Shown here in pieces: positions 44,597 to 54,011 of a stretch of 64,000 bases of DNA. Positions within the stretch are counted from its first letter, which is position 1. Every line of letters starts with the position of its first letter. The stretch is from positions 33,984-97,983 of the forward strand of contig JBMNMN010000011.1 in assembly GCA_050953365.1 (NCBI GenBank), written 5' to 3'. Origin of the DNA: UBA1426 sp050953365. GTDB taxonomy: Bacteria; Bacillota; Clostridia; Peptostreptococcales; Anaerovoracaceae. The notes under the pieces were generated by a model. The model was given only the letters and a program-made list of their open reading frames with translations, was not told where the DNA came from and searched no databases. A program made the position numbers and the translations under genes.

Positions 44597-46027
44597 ATGA
44601 AAATGATGGGATCCGTTTTAAACGATGAAGAAATAAAAGAAATTCATCGGCAGAGTATATATATATTAGAAAACGTCGGCGTGAAAGTGCCGAGCGAAAA
44701 AGCTTTGGGTATGCTTGAGGCAAGTGGAGCGAAAATCGACTGGGATAAGCAGATTGTTTTTATACCTGAAAATTTGGTACAAAAGTGTCTTGCTTCGGCG
44801 CCAAAAGAGTTTACCTTGGGCGCAAGGAATCCCGAATATGATTTCCCCATGCCGTCGAGTTATTCGGTGATGAATCTGGACGGTACCGGTGTCAATGTCC
44901 TGGATCACAGAACGGGTAAGAGACGTCCGGCAGCGTTACAGGATGTATCGGATGCCGCGAGAGTCTTTGAAGAGATCGAAATAGGAAAAGTTTTATGGTC
45001 CCCGGTGATCCCCTATGATGTCCCGTCCGGGGCAAGCGGCGTTTTAAATACTGCCACCTCATTGATGAACTGCAGCAAGCATGTGCAGGATGAGGCGAAA
45101 AATATCCGTGAAGTTCCATACCTTATTGAGATAGTAAAGGCGATTACAGGAAGTGTGGAGGAACTTATCAGCCGGAAAATCTATTCCGTAACCTATTGCA
45201 CGGTGGCGCCTTTATGCCATGATCCGGAAATGCTGGAGGCAACCATGGAGCTAACGAAGTATCAAGTGCCTGTCCTGATTTATCCTATGCCTGCCTGCGG
45301 CAGCACCGGCCCTGCAAGCCTCGCCTCAAATATTGCGCTGGCAAATGCGGAGGCTCTTTCCGCGATGGTTATCTTCCAGCTTGCCAGTCCGGGCACACCT
45401 GTTATTTACGGCGCCGCCTTGGGCATAATAGACAGAAGGTCCGGGGTGTTCCTTGAAGGGGCCGTAGAAACGGTGCTCCAGCTTACGGCCATGAATCAGG
45501 TCGGGAAGTACTACGGGTTCCCGACGATTATAGCCGGATGCCTATCCGATGCGTTGGAAACGGGGATGCAAGCCGTTATGGAAAAGGTCCTGACAACCCT
45601 GCCCTTGGTACTGAACCGGGTGGATGTTGTTCAAGGAATCGGACTCATAGAAAGCAGTATGACACTATCTCTCGAACAAATGCTCATTGATGCGGAAATC
45701 GGGCAGCTCTGCAATCGGATGCAGGCCGGCATCCATATGGCTCCGGAAAAGAATTTATATGAAGATATTAAAACCGTGGGACAAGGCGGCCACTATCTGA
45801 AGCAAAAATCCACCAGAGCTTTGTTCAGAAGCGGCGAGTACTTTACGCCGGTACTCAGCGAGAGATCCACTTACGATGCCTGGATGGAAATGGGATCCCC
45901 GAGCATGTTTTCAAAGGCCCATGAAAAAGTGGAAAACATTTTAGCCGCTGAGATGAGAAATCCTTTAGACTCGCAGACCCAAAAAGTTATTGAAGAAATA
46001 ATGGAGGAAGCGAAGGCCAAACTTTAA
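44597..46027 (+). CDS. MttB-family (non-pyrrolysine) corrinoid methyltransferase
   Basis: 476 residues from the ATG at 44597, which has GGGAGGAA upstream. Similar proteins transfer methyl groups from quaternary amines such as glycine betaine, proline betaine or carnitine to a corrinoid protein. Family features include ILENVGVKVPSEKALGML, PMPACGSTGPASLASNIALA and GMQAVMEKVLTTLPLVL. No in-frame TAG occurs, so this is not a pyrrolysine-containing trimethylamine enzyme. The frame is open upstream to 44435 but overlaps the corrinoid gene. The actual methylated substrate is unknown. Confidence 0.88.
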   Translation: MKMMGSVLNDEEIKEIHRQSIYILENVGVKVPSEKALGMLEASGAKIDWDKQIVFIPENLVQKCLASAPKEFTLGARNPEYDFPMPSSYSVMNLDGTGVNVLDHRTGKRRPAALQDVSDAARVFEEIEIGKVLWSPVIPYDVPSGASGVLNTATSLMNCSKHVQDEAKNIREVPYLIEIVKAITGSVEELISRKIYSVTYCTVAPLCHDPEMLEATMELTKYQVPVLIYPMPACGSTGPASLASNIALANAEALSAMVIFQLASPGTPVIYGAALGIIDRRSGVFLEGAVETVLQLTAMNQVGKYYGFPTIIAGCLSDALETGMQAVMEKVLTTLPLVLNRVDVVQGIGLIESSMTLSLEQMLIDAEIGQLCNRMQAGIHMAPEKNLYEDIKTVGQGGHYLKQKSTRALFRSGEYFTPVLSERSTYDAWMEMGSPSMFSKAHEKVENILAAEMRNPLDSQTQKVIEEIMEEAKAKL

Positions 46028-46052
46028 ATCTATACACTGCCAAGGAGGAAAA

Positions 46053-46754
46053 ATGACTATTCTGCGGGCGGAAAATCTGTGCAAGAGCTATCAGATGGGT
46101 GAGGTAGAAGTAAAAGCTCTTACGGATGCTTCTTTTTCTGTTGAGAAAGGGGAGTTTGTCGTCGTCTTAGGCCCCAGCGGTTCCGGAAAGAGCACTTTGT
46201 TGAACATCATTGGAGGCATGGATTTTCCCACCTCCGGCAAAGTATTTTTTAAAGACGAAGAGATCACCGGCTTTGACGAGAAAAAGCTGACAGAATACCG
46301 TCGAAGCCGTGTGGGCTTCGTCTTTCAATATTATAATGTCATGTCGAACCTTACGGCTGAGGAGAATGTGGAACTGGCCATGGAAATCGTGGAGAATCCG
46401 CTGCCGATCGACGAAGTCATAGAAGCCGTCGGCCTCAGCGGCAGGAAAGACCATTTCCCTTCCCAGCTCTCCGGCGGAGAACAGCAGAGAGTTTCTATAG
46501 CCAGGGCCATTGCAAAAAATCCCGATCTTCTCTTGTGCGATGAACCCACGGGGGCGCTGGATTACAATACGGGAATAGCGATTATGGCTTTGCTGAGTAA
46601 ACTGAATCGGGAAATGGGCAAGACCCTCATCGTTATAACCCATAACTCGGACATTGCCCTTATGGCAGACCGGGTTATCCGGATGAGGAGCGGCCGGATC
46701 ATAGAGAATACTGTCAATAAGAATCCGATAAAAGCAGAGGAGATTAAGTGGTAA
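46053..46754 (+). CDS. ABC transporter ATPase (MacB/LolD type)
   Basis: 233 residues. The Walker A motif is GPSGSGKST, the signature LSGGEQQRVSIARAIA, and the Walker B LLLCDEPTGALD, so it is catalytically complete. GGAGG precedes the ATG. The stop overlaps the permease gene (TAATG). It is 25 bases after the MttB gene but is more naturally grouped with the next two genes as a three-part export system. Confidence 0.92.
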   Translation: MTILRAENLCKSYQMGEVEVKALTDASFSVEKGEFVVVLGPSGSGKSTLLNIIGGMDFPTSGKVFFKDEEITGFDEKKLTEYRRSRVGFVFQYYNVMSNLTAEENVELAMEIVENPLPIDEVIEAVGLSGRKDHFPSQLSGGEQQRVSIARAIAKNPDLLLCDEPTGALDYNTGIAIMALLSKLNREMGKTLIVITHNSDIALMADRVIRMRSGRIIENTVNKNPIKAEEIKW

Positions 46755-49120
46755 TGACGAAAATGGATCTCATGCTGCTTCGCATGATTAAAAATTCCAA
46801 AAGTCAGTTTCTCGCCGTACTTATCATTATAATTACGGGTATCTGTGTGTATACCTCTATGAGCATGGCCTCCGCCAATTTGAGCAACACTTTATATACT
46901 TACTATGAAGAGAACCGTTTCCCTCATTTGTTTGTTCAGGTCTTAGGCGCACCCGTTCAGGCAACGGACAGGTTGCAACGAATTGAAGGTATAGCGAAAG
47001 TAACCGGAAGTCTGACTATGGATGTGCCTGTTCTCACAGACGATACGGAAAAGCGCAGAACCCTTAGATTAGTTACAATAAAAGACAACGAAGAAGAATT
47101 GAGCCGTTCAACCTTGTTGGAAGGCAGACCCCTGTCCGATAGCCGCAAGGAAGTCTGGCTCATAAGTCAATATGCCAAAGCAAACGGAATTAAACCGGGA
47201 GATGAAATCCGGGTTCAGATATCCGGAACAGATCACAGGCTGGAAGTGGCGGGGATTGTTGCAAACCCCGAATACATCTACCTTATGGAAAACAGTCAAT
47301 CCATCATGCCCGACGAAGCCGGGTTTGGCGTAGGCTATGTGAAGGAGGTCCCGGGACGCCTGATTATGGGGGAGGGGCAGAACTATAATTATATCCGCAT
47401 TGAATATGACCCGGGATATGAACCGGGAGCCGCTGAAGAGGCATTGATCGAAGAGGTGGAGGCACAGCTCAAGCCTTACGGTATTATCAGCAGCGTAAAG
47501 CGCGAAGATCAATTGAGCAATGCAATGATACAGGAGGAGCTGCTGAATCTGGAACGCTTATCGGGTTCTCTCCCTCTGCTTTTTCTTTTTACGGCGGGTC
47601 TCATACTCATGATGATTTTATCCCGGATGGTAAAAAAGGATCGATTGAAGATCGGCATCCTGAAGGCCATGGGGTACGATAACAGGCAAGTATTGATGCA
47701 CTATACGAAATATGCCGCCATAGCAGGCCTTGCTGGCGGGCTGCTGGGAAGCGCCATCGGTATGGCGCTGGCGGGAGCAATGACCAAACTCTATCTGGAG
47801 TTTTTCAACTTGCCTCTGTTAAAGCTAACCTTCGATGTCTCTTATGTTTTCAAAGCCATGTTCCTTGCGGCGGTGTTTTGCATCCTTTCCGGTATCATCG
47901 GAGCCAGAGGCGCGCTGAAAATTTCTCCTTCCGATTCCATGCGAGAGGAGCCGCCCAAAAAAGGCAAGCGCATCCTGCTTGAACGAGCTTCTTTTTTATG
48001 GAAACGATTTTCCTTCAGTCGAAAGCTGGTCATGAAGAACGTTTTTCGCAACAAGAAGCGGACTGTTTTTGTAATTTCCGGTGTAGCGCTGACATATGGA
48101 ATGATGTTGTTTACGGTGACTATGCCGGCGGTGGTAGATCAGATGATGAACCGGCACTTCACAGAATTTCAGAAAATGGATTATAACATCGGATTTTATA
48201 AACCTGCTGATGAGAGAGCGGTTCGGGATTTGGACCACATAATCCATATGGACTATGCGGAAGGAAAAATCGAGTTTCCTTTTGAACTGGCAAGAGGTCA
48301 CAGAGAGACAACCGTCAACATTTTAGGATTGGAAAAAGACACGCGCTTCTACTCATTTAAGGATACGAACAATCGGCCGATTTCCATTCAGAAAGGCGGA
48401 ATTCTGCTGTCGGAGAATCTGGCAAAGACGTTGAAGGCGGATAAAGGCGATCAGATTCTTATCCGCAGCCTGCTTACGGAAAAAGACGATGTGGAAATAC
48501 CTGTTGCCGGTGTGGTCAAGCAATCTTTAGGCATGAATGCTTATATGGAAATTGACGAAATGCGAGACAGTTTACTGGAGAAAAACATGATTACAGGCGT
48601 TTTTGTAAACTCCAGAGACACTGAGATTCCAAGCAAGCTGCTGAAAGCTAAAAACGTTGCATCGGTCATGTCCACGGAAGATATGCGGCGTGTTTATGAA
48701 GAATATATGGATCTCATTATTTTGAGCATTGGTTTTATGTTAATCTTTTCCGGTATCATCGGATTCTGTATCGTGTACATTGCCACCATGATCAGCATCG
48801 GTGAGAGGGAAGGCGAATTCTCCTCTCTGCGGGTTTTGGGATTCACAAAAAAGGAGATCTTCGGGATGATACGGAAAGAGAATAATATTATTACGGTGGC
48901 GGGAATTATCGTGGGGATTCCCATAGGTGAGCTGTTTTGCCGCTATAGTTCGGCGATTTTCACTACGGATCTATACAGCATAGATATGACACCCACCCTT
49001 GGGACTTTGATATGGGCATGCATTTTTACCGTGGGGTTTGTAGTGCTGGCCCAGCTTGCAACCTATCGGAAGATAAGGGGATTAGATTTTCTGCAGGCAT
49101 TGAAAAACAGAGCCGGATGA
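46754..49120 (+). CDS. FtsX-type ABC transporter permease
   Basis: 788 residues from the ATG at 46754, which overlaps the ATPase stop; a GTG at 46748 is an alternative. An N-terminal membrane segment is followed by a long extracellular MacB-like region. Two FtsX domains are seen, each with about three to four membrane helices (LPLLFLFTAGLILMMILSRM near 280 and LIILSIGFMLIFSGIIGF near 660), with the KIGILKAMGYDNRQVL-type coupling motifs and SSLRVLGFTKKEIFG. Some clostridial members export lipids or antimicrobial compounds; the substrate here is unknown. Confidence 0.88.
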   Translation: MTKMDLMLLRMIKNSKSQFLAVLIIIITGICVYTSMSMASANLSNTLYTYYEENRFPHLFVQVLGAPVQATDRLQRIEGIAKVTGSLTMDVPVLTDDTEKRRTLRLVTIKDNEEELSRSTLLEGRPLSDSRKEVWLISQYAKANGIKPGDEIRVQISGTDHRLEVAGIVANPEYIYLMENSQSIMPDEAGFGVGYVKEVPGRLIMGEGQNYNYIRIEYDPGYEPGAAEEALIEEVEAQLKPYGIISSVKREDQLSNAMIQEELLNLERLSGSLPLLFLFTAGLILMMILSRMVKKDRLKIGILKAMGYDNRQVLMHYTKYAAIAGLAGGLLGSAIGMALAGAMTKLYLEFFNLPLLKLTFDVSYVFKAMFLAAVFCILSGIIGARGALKISPSDSMREEPPKKGKRILLERASFLWKRFSFSRKLVMKNVFRNKKRTVFVISGVALTYGMMLFTVTMPAVVDQMMNRHFTEFQKMDYNIGFYKPADERAVRDLDHIIHMDYAEGKIEFPFELARGHRETTVNILGLEKDTRFYSFKDTNNRPISIQKGGILLSENLAKTLKADKGDQILIRSLLTEKDDVEIPVAGVVKQSLGMNAYMEIDEMRDSLLEKNMITGVFVNSRDTEIPSKLLKAKNVASVMSTEDMRRVYEEYMDLIILSIGFMLIFSGIIGFCIVYIATMISIGEREGEFSSLRVLGFTKKEIFGMIRKENNIITVAGIIVGIPIGELFCRYSSAIFTTDLYSIDMTPTLGTLIWACIFTVGFVVLAQLATYRKIRGLDFLQALKNRAG

Positions 49121-49152
49121 CGGAATATTGCATGGGAAAGGATGATTGGCCT

Positions 49153-50232
49153 ATGAAAAAAGGCAATAAGAAAAAATGGATTCTGATCGGCGGGTTGCTC
49201 ATAGCTCTGATAGCAGTTTATGGTTTGACTGTCTACACAGGAGGGGTGGAAGCGGATACGACGGAGGTGGAAAAAGGACCGATTCGCAAGCTGATTAAGG
49301 AAACGGGCACTGTGGAATCGGACAACACGGTAATCGTTGCTTCCAACTTTTCCGGTGAGATCAAGAGTGTGATCGTATCGGAGGGCGATACGGTCAATGA
49401 AGGGGAATTGCTTCTCACAGGTGATGAAAGTGTCGCCCAACTGGACCTGAAAAGCTTACGCGCGCAGCTTTCCGGTTTAGAAGCATCCCATGCAAGGGCG
49501 AAAGAGACGGTGGCAAATAACAAAATCCTCTATGAACAGGGCGCTTTGAGCCGGCAGGAGTACGATGCGGCCATAACCGCCGAAAGGGAATTGGCGGCGC
49601 AGATATCCTCTTTGAGGTATTCCATTGAGAGCTTTGCGAAAGCTGCCGGGGTGTCCGGTGTCACGGCTCCTATCCGGGGAACCATAACGGAAGTCTATGC
49701 TAAGGAAGGCGAATTCACCACTGTCGGCGCAGGACTTTTTGAGATAACCGATCTGGATAGCTTATATATCAAAGTGAATTTGATCGCCGAAGATGCGGAT
49801 TTAGTCAAAGAAGGAAACGAGGTCCTGGTTTATAGCGAAGGCCCCGGCGGACTCCCTGCCGCGGGCAGCAGCGTCCGCCGCGTTCATCTGAAAGCCAAAG
49901 AGGCGCTATCCGGTCTGGGTATCCTTCAAAAGCGGGTTGCCGTGGAAGTTAGGATGGATCCGACCCTCAACCTGCGGCTTGGCAGCGATGTAGATGTGGA
50001 GATTGTCGTCGAGGAAAAGGAAAATGTGTTGCGGGTTCCCGACAGCGCAGTCTTTAAAATGGACGGAAACCGTTACGCCTTCGTTGCCGAAAAGGGAAAA
50101 GCCCGCCTTAGGCAGGTAGAGACCGGCTTGGAAGGAGACGGTTATGTTGAAATCCTTTCCGGGCTGTCGGAGGGAGAAACGGTGATTCTCTCTCCGAATA
50201 ACAACATTGAAGAAGGCACAAAGCTGAAGTAA
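49153..50232 (+). CDS. Periplasmic-adaptor (RND/HlyD, MacA-like) membrane fusion protein
   Basis: 359 residues from the ATG at 49153; upstream in-frame ATGs exist, but GGAAAGG lies best for this one. An N-terminal membrane segment is at residues 9-27. A biotinyl-lipoyl-like hybrid motif (GEIKSVIVSEGDTVNEGELL, IRGTITEVYAKEGEFTTVGA) flanks a coiled-coil hairpin of about 60 residues (AQLSGLEASHARAKETVANN and onward). The beta-barrel part is at the C terminus. It completes the ATPase-permease-adaptor set. In a Gram-positive organism such adaptors serve as part of extracellular-side efflux systems. Confidence 0.9.
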   Translation: MKKGNKKKWILIGGLLIALIAVYGLTVYTGGVEADTTEVEKGPIRKLIKETGTVESDNTVIVASNFSGEIKSVIVSEGDTVNEGELLLTGDESVAQLDLKSLRAQLSGLEASHARAKETVANNKILYEQGALSRQEYDAAITAERELAAQISSLRYSIESFAKAAGVSGVTAPIRGTITEVYAKEGEFTTVGAGLFEITDLDSLYIKVNLIAEDADLVKEGNEVLVYSEGPGGLPAAGSSVRRVHLKAKEALSGLGILQKRVAVEVRMDPTLNLRLGSDVDVEIVVEEKENVLRVPDSAVFKMDGNRYAFVAEKGKARLRQVETGLEGDGYVEILSGLSEGETVILSPNNNIEEGTKLK

Positions 50233-50248
50233 TCAGAGCAAAATTGCG

Positions 50249-50277
50249 TTGAAAATCCCTATTCAAGATGGGATAAT
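50249..50277 (+). promoter_or_regulatory. Promoter upstream of the LacI-family gene
   Basis: TTGAAA (50249-50254), 17-base spacer, GATAAT (50272-50277), lying between the adaptor gene and the regulator gene. Confidence 0.6.
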
Positions 50278-50336
50278 AGAACTACAAAGAAATTCTTACT
50301 GGCGCTTGGGAATTCCGGCGCTTGGAGGAGATGGCA

Positions 50337-51362
50337 ATGAATATTAAAGAGATCGCGCGACAAGCGGGAGTTTCGGTAGCGACGGTATCGCGGGTGTTGA
50401 ATCATCCGGAGACTGTGGCGCCCAAAACACGTGAGCGCATTTTAGATCTCATGGCGCAGATGGATTATAAGCCCAACTGGTTTGCCAGAGGGCTGAATTT
50501 TAATAAGACAGATACCCTCGCCTTGTTGATACCAAATATCCTAAATCCGGCTTATGTGGAAATCGCCGAAGGAGTGGAATCGGTTGCAAATCGGAAGGGT
50601 TACTTGGTATTGCTGTGCATTACCGAAGGTGAAGTTGAGAAGGAGCGCCAATACATACAGACCCTTATTGATCGTCATATAGACGGTGTCATTTTGGTTT
50701 CCTCGTTATTAAACGGCGATGACATAAATTATTTAAAGCAGCAGGGCGTTGCCGTGGTCCTGGTGGGTGAAAATAGCGACAACTCGCCTGAGCCTATGGT
50801 GCGCATCGATTGCTGCGCTGCTGCATATCAAGCCGTACAGCATTTGCTCAATTGCGGGCACAGGGAAATCGCCCTTGTCTATGGACATACTCCCGTTATG
50901 GAGAATAAGCACAAAATAGAGGGTTATAAAAAAGCGCTTCGGGAAGCAGGTATTCCATTAAGGCCGGAATATCTCGTGGAAGAGCAAAACACAGAAGAAG
51001 GAGGCTATCTGGCAACCAGGAAGCTGCTGGGACTTAAAGAACGACCGAGAGCGATTTTTACCACATCGGACTTGCTCGCTTTCGGAGTCATCGATGCTCT
51101 GAGGGATGCAGAATTAAACATCCCGGATGATGTGGCTGTCATGGGATTCGATAACATACGCATGGCGAAACTGATGGTGCCCAAACTTTCCACTGTTGCA
51201 AAACCCTTGCATAAGATGGGGCTTAGCAGTGCGAGGTTGCTCTTAGACGTCATCGAGAGCCAGGGAAATGGCAATATGGCCATGAGGGAGATTGTGCTTC
51301 AGTCTAAATTGAAGATCAGAAAATCCTGCGGACATAAAGAGCGCATAAAAGAAATCTTTTAA
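50337..51362 (+). CDS. LacI-family transcriptional regulator
   Basis: 341 residues from the ATG at 50337, where GGAGGAG lies six bases upstream. The N-terminal HTH is NIKEIARQAGVSVATVSRVL, followed by the hinge and a periplasmic-binding-protein-like sensor domain (LALLIPNILNPAYVEIAEGV, AVMGFDNIRMAKLMVPKLSTV). It lies 35 bases before the DHOD-like gene, so it is probably in the same transcript. A matching operator-like palindrome occurs in front of preT. It probably represses the pyrimidine-degradation-type genes downstream (inference). Confidence 0.9.
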   Translation: MNIKEIARQAGVSVATVSRVLNHPETVAPKTRERILDLMAQMDYKPNWFARGLNFNKTDTLALLIPNILNPAYVEIAEGVESVANRKGYLVLLCITEGEVEKERQYIQTLIDRHIDGVILVSSLLNGDDINYLKQQGVAVVLVGENSDNSPEPMVRIDCCAAAYQAVQHLLNCGHREIALVYGHTPVMENKHKIEGYKKALREAGIPLRPEYLVEEQNTEEGGYLATRKLLGLKERPRAIFTTSDLLAFGVIDALRDAELNIPDDVAVMGFDNIRMAKLMVPKLSTVAKPLHKMGLSSARLLLDVIESQGNGNMAMREIVLQSKLKIRKSCGHKERIKEIF

Positions 51363-51397
51363 ACTTCTAATGAGACAAGGTTTTTAGGTGATAAATT

Positions 51398-52510
51398 ATG
51401 AAAACAAATTTCTTAGGGCTGGATTTGAAGAGTCCGGTAATAATAGCAGCAGGACCCTGGAGCCGCGATGGGGAAAGCATTCGGCAAAGTCTTGCTACCG
51501 GCGTGGGCGCTGTCATTACAGAGACCATCGTCAGCGATCCTAAAATCGATGTGAGACCGCGTATCGCCTATAATGGTCTGGGAGCTCAAAATATTCGCTT
51601 GTATAGCGACGTGCAGATCGAGGGATGGGAGCGGGAAATGGAAATTGCGAAAAGCAACGGCGGCATCGTAATCGCCAATGTTTCTGCCCATACTCCCTCG
51701 GAGTTGGCCTATTTGGCCGTGAAAATGGAGAAATACGGGGCTGACGGTATCGAACTGGGGCTTTCCAGCCCTATGGGAGAAGATCTCGAAGTTGCGGCAT
51801 CAGACCCGGAAGAAGTCTATGAGATGACACGTTATGTGGTAGAGAATGTGAAGATTCCGGTCATGGTCAAATTATCCCAAAATGTAACGAATCTATCGAG
51901 AGTGGCAAAAGAAGTTCAAAGAGCCGGCGGCTCGGCTGTTTCGGCGATCAATGCAATTCGCTGCGTTCTAGGCGTAAATGTAGAGACTATGGAGCCCCTG
52001 CTCCCCACTTACGGCGGTTATTCCGGCGTGCCGATAAAGCCCTTGGGTCTGGCTTCTGTGGCTTCCGTTGCGCAGACTGTGGACATTCCCATCTGCGGCG
52101 TCGGCGGCATCGATTCCTATGAAAGCGCCCTTGAGTATATCATGCTGGGCGCCTCCGCCGTTCAGGTAGGCACTGCCCTTATGCTGAAAGGCCGTGATTA
52201 TGTCCGGAAGATCGTGGAGGACTTGGATAGATGGGGGGAAGAACATCAGATCAGCGATGTGAAAGAGATCCGTGGCAAAGCTCTGGAAAAATTAAAGTCC
52301 TTCGAGGAAATTAAGATCGAACCCCTAACATGCCATGCGGACAACAGCATTCCTTGCATAGAAGGATGCAATATGTGTATCGATGCCTGTATGTACGGGG
52401 CGGTTAGCAGGAGGGAGGACAACGGAATCGACATCGATCCCCTTTACTGTACCGGCTGCGGTCTGTGTACCTTCCTCTGCGGCAGTAAAAAGCTGCATTT
52501 AAGATGGTGA
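51398..52510 (+). CDS. Dihydroorotate-dehydrogenase-like protein with C-terminal ferredoxin domain
   Basis: 370 residues. The first 290 form an FMN-binding TIM barrel of the dihydroorotate/dihydropyrimidine dehydrogenase family (FLGLDLKSPVIIAAGPWS, GLSSPMG, AIRCVLGVNVET, ICGVGGIDSYESALEYIMLG, SAVQVGTALM). The C terminus has two cysteine clusters, CIEGCNMCIDACMYGAV and CTGCGLCTFLCG, suggesting iron-sulfur clusters. It resembles PreA but is distinct from the second copy at 54012. The substrate may be a related ring compound. The gene lies between the LacI regulator and preT with its own short spacing. Confidence 0.85.
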   Translation: MKTNFLGLDLKSPVIIAAGPWSRDGESIRQSLATGVGAVITETIVSDPKIDVRPRIAYNGLGAQNIRLYSDVQIEGWEREMEIAKSNGGIVIANVSAHTPSELAYLAVKMEKYGADGIELGLSSPMGEDLEVAASDPEEVYEMTRYVVENVKIPVMVKLSQNVTNLSRVAKEVQRAGGSAVSAINAIRCVLGVNVETMEPLLPTYGGYSGVPIKPLGLASVASVAQTVDIPICGVGGIDSYESALEYIMLGASAVQVGTALMLKGRDYVRKIVEDLDRWGEEHQISDVKEIRGKALEKLKSFEEIKIEPLTCHADNSIPCIEGCNMCIDACMYGAVSRREDNGIDIDPLYCTGCGLCTFLCGSKKLHLRW

Positions 52511-52616
52511 CAGCTTAACAAAAAATTATTTGAGCAACCTCTGTCGGATGAACCCTATTTACGGCAAATTCCGGCAAAATAGTTGTCTTAATTTTCTTTT
52601 ATTTCGTTCAATTGGC

Positions 52617-52668
52617 TTGCAAAAAATCGGAGAAGTGTTAAAATAATTGTGTCATGTAACTGGTTACA
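52617..52668 (+). promoter_or_regulatory. preT promoter with LacI-type operator
   Basis: TTGCAA (52617-52622), 16-base spacer, TAAAAT (52639-52644), then the perfect palindrome TGTAAC-TG-GTTACA (52655-52668) at the expected transcription start. The palindrome fits the TGTAA-N-CG-N-TTACA style of LacI-family operators, apart from TG at its center. Confidence 0.7.
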
Positions 52669-52735
52669 CCGGGAGTCAAAAATATAGTTTATGAATGCGG
52701 TTAGAAACTGATCATTCAGGAAGGAGTGAGATGCG

Positions 52736-54010
52736 TTGAGTAAGGTAGTGAAAAAGAAGTACACGGAAGAGGCGGATTATGGCTTCAATCTCAGAACGGC
52801 TAGAGAAGAAGCTATGAGATGTCTCCTGTGTATTGATGCCCCGTGCAGCAAGGGCTGCCCTGCCGGAACAGATCCGGGAAGCTTCATTCGTTCGATTCGC
52901 TTCAATAACATTAAAGGGGCGGCCGAGACGATTCGTAAGAACAATATTCTGGGTGGATCCTGTGCGAGAATATGTCCTTATGATCGCCTCTGTGAAGAAG
53001 CTTGCAGCAGATGCGGCATCGACAAGCCGATTCAGATCGGCAGACTGCAGAGATTTGCCATCGAGCAGGAAAAAGCTTTTAAGATGAAGACCTTAGAAGC
53101 TCCCAAGAAAAAGAAACCCTTTAAGGTAGCATGCGTCGGCGCCGGCCCGGCTTCACTGGCCTGTGCGGCGAAATTGGCTCAGGAGGGTTATCAGGTTACG
53201 ATCTTTGAAGAGCAGGATAAAGCGGGTGGAGTTCTGACTTACGGAATTACACCAAGCCGTCTTCCGGAACATGTGGTAGCCCATGACATCAAGATGGTTA
53301 AAGACTTGGGCGTAAAATTCGTATTCAATACGAAGGTCGGAAGAGATGTAGATCTGAACGAAATGGGATTTGATGCCATATTCATCGGCGCCGGACTTTG
53401 GGGAGCCAAACTTCCTGAAATTCCCGGAGTTGATAAGGAAGGCGTCTGGACTGCAGTTGACTTCCTGCGCAAAGCAAGAGTCGAAAAAGAAAACTTTAAA
53501 CCCGGTGAAAATGTACTCGTAATCGGCGGTGGCGACGTTGCTGTGGATTGCGCAACCACTGCCAAGCTTCTTGGATCTAAGAATGTACATATCGTTTACA
53601 GAAGGACCATCGAAGAAGCACCTGCCAACATGAAAGAGCTCAAGTACGCTCTCAAGTTGGGAATCGGCATGACCACAAATATGGCGCCCGCAGAAGTACT
53701 CGGCGGCAAAAAAGTTGAAGGCATGGCCTTCAAAGGACGCGACGGCGTTTCCGAATTGAAGATGAAAGCTGACGCAGTCGTTTTCGCCATCGGACAAAAA
53801 CCCGAAGACATGACAACCATAGCCGGTGTCAAGGTTACCGAAAAGGGAACGATCAAAGCAGCCCGCAACGGCAAGACCAACCTGGCCAAGGTCTTTGCAG
53901 CAGGCGACATCGTAAATGGCGGAAAAACGGCAGTTGAAGCTGTTGCAGAAGGGAAGGATGCAGCCGATAGCATCATTGCCTATCTCTCAAAGAAAGAAGG
54001 TGTGAAATAA
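52736..54010 (+). CDS. preT: NAD(P)-dependent dihydropyrimidine dehydrogenase subunit PreT
   Basis: 424 residues from a TTG start with AAGGAG 9 bases upstream. An N-terminal Fer4_20-type iron-sulfur region holds two Cys clusters (CLLCIDAPCSKGCPAGTD and CARICPYDRLCEEAC). The FAD-binding domain follows (VACVGAGPASLACAAKLAQE) and the NAD(P)-binding domain (VLVIGGGDVAVDCATTAKLL), as in glutamate synthase small subunit-like proteins. It pairs with PreA, which starts two bases after its stop. Together they reduce uracil or thymine to the dihydro form, or run in reverse. Confidence 0.92.
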   Translation: MSKVVKKKYTEEADYGFNLRTAREEAMRCLLCIDAPCSKGCPAGTDPGSFIRSIRFNNIKGAAETIRKNNILGGSCARICPYDRLCEEACSRCGIDKPIQIGRLQRFAIEQEKAFKMKTLEAPKKKKPFKVACVGAGPASLACAAKLAQEGYQVTIFEEQDKAGGVLTYGITPSRLPEHVVAHDIKMVKDLGVKFVFNTKVGRDVDLNEMGFDAIFIGAGLWGAKLPEIPGVDKEGVWTAVDFLRKARVEKENFKPGENVLVIGGGDVAVDCATTAKLLGSKNVHIVYRRTIEEAPANMKELKYALKLGIGMTTNMAPAEVLGGKKVEGMAFKGRDGVSELKMKADAVVFAIGQKPEDMTTIAGVKVTEKGTIKAARNGKTNLAKVFAAGDIVNGGKTAVEAVAEGKDAADSIIAYLSKKEGVK

Positions 54011-54011
54011 G

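Noticed and set aside
44597..46027. Pyrrolysine-containing trimethylamine methyltransferase
   Set aside because: The MttB-family gene has no in-frame TAG and no pyl genes are visible; it is the non-pyrrolysine type.
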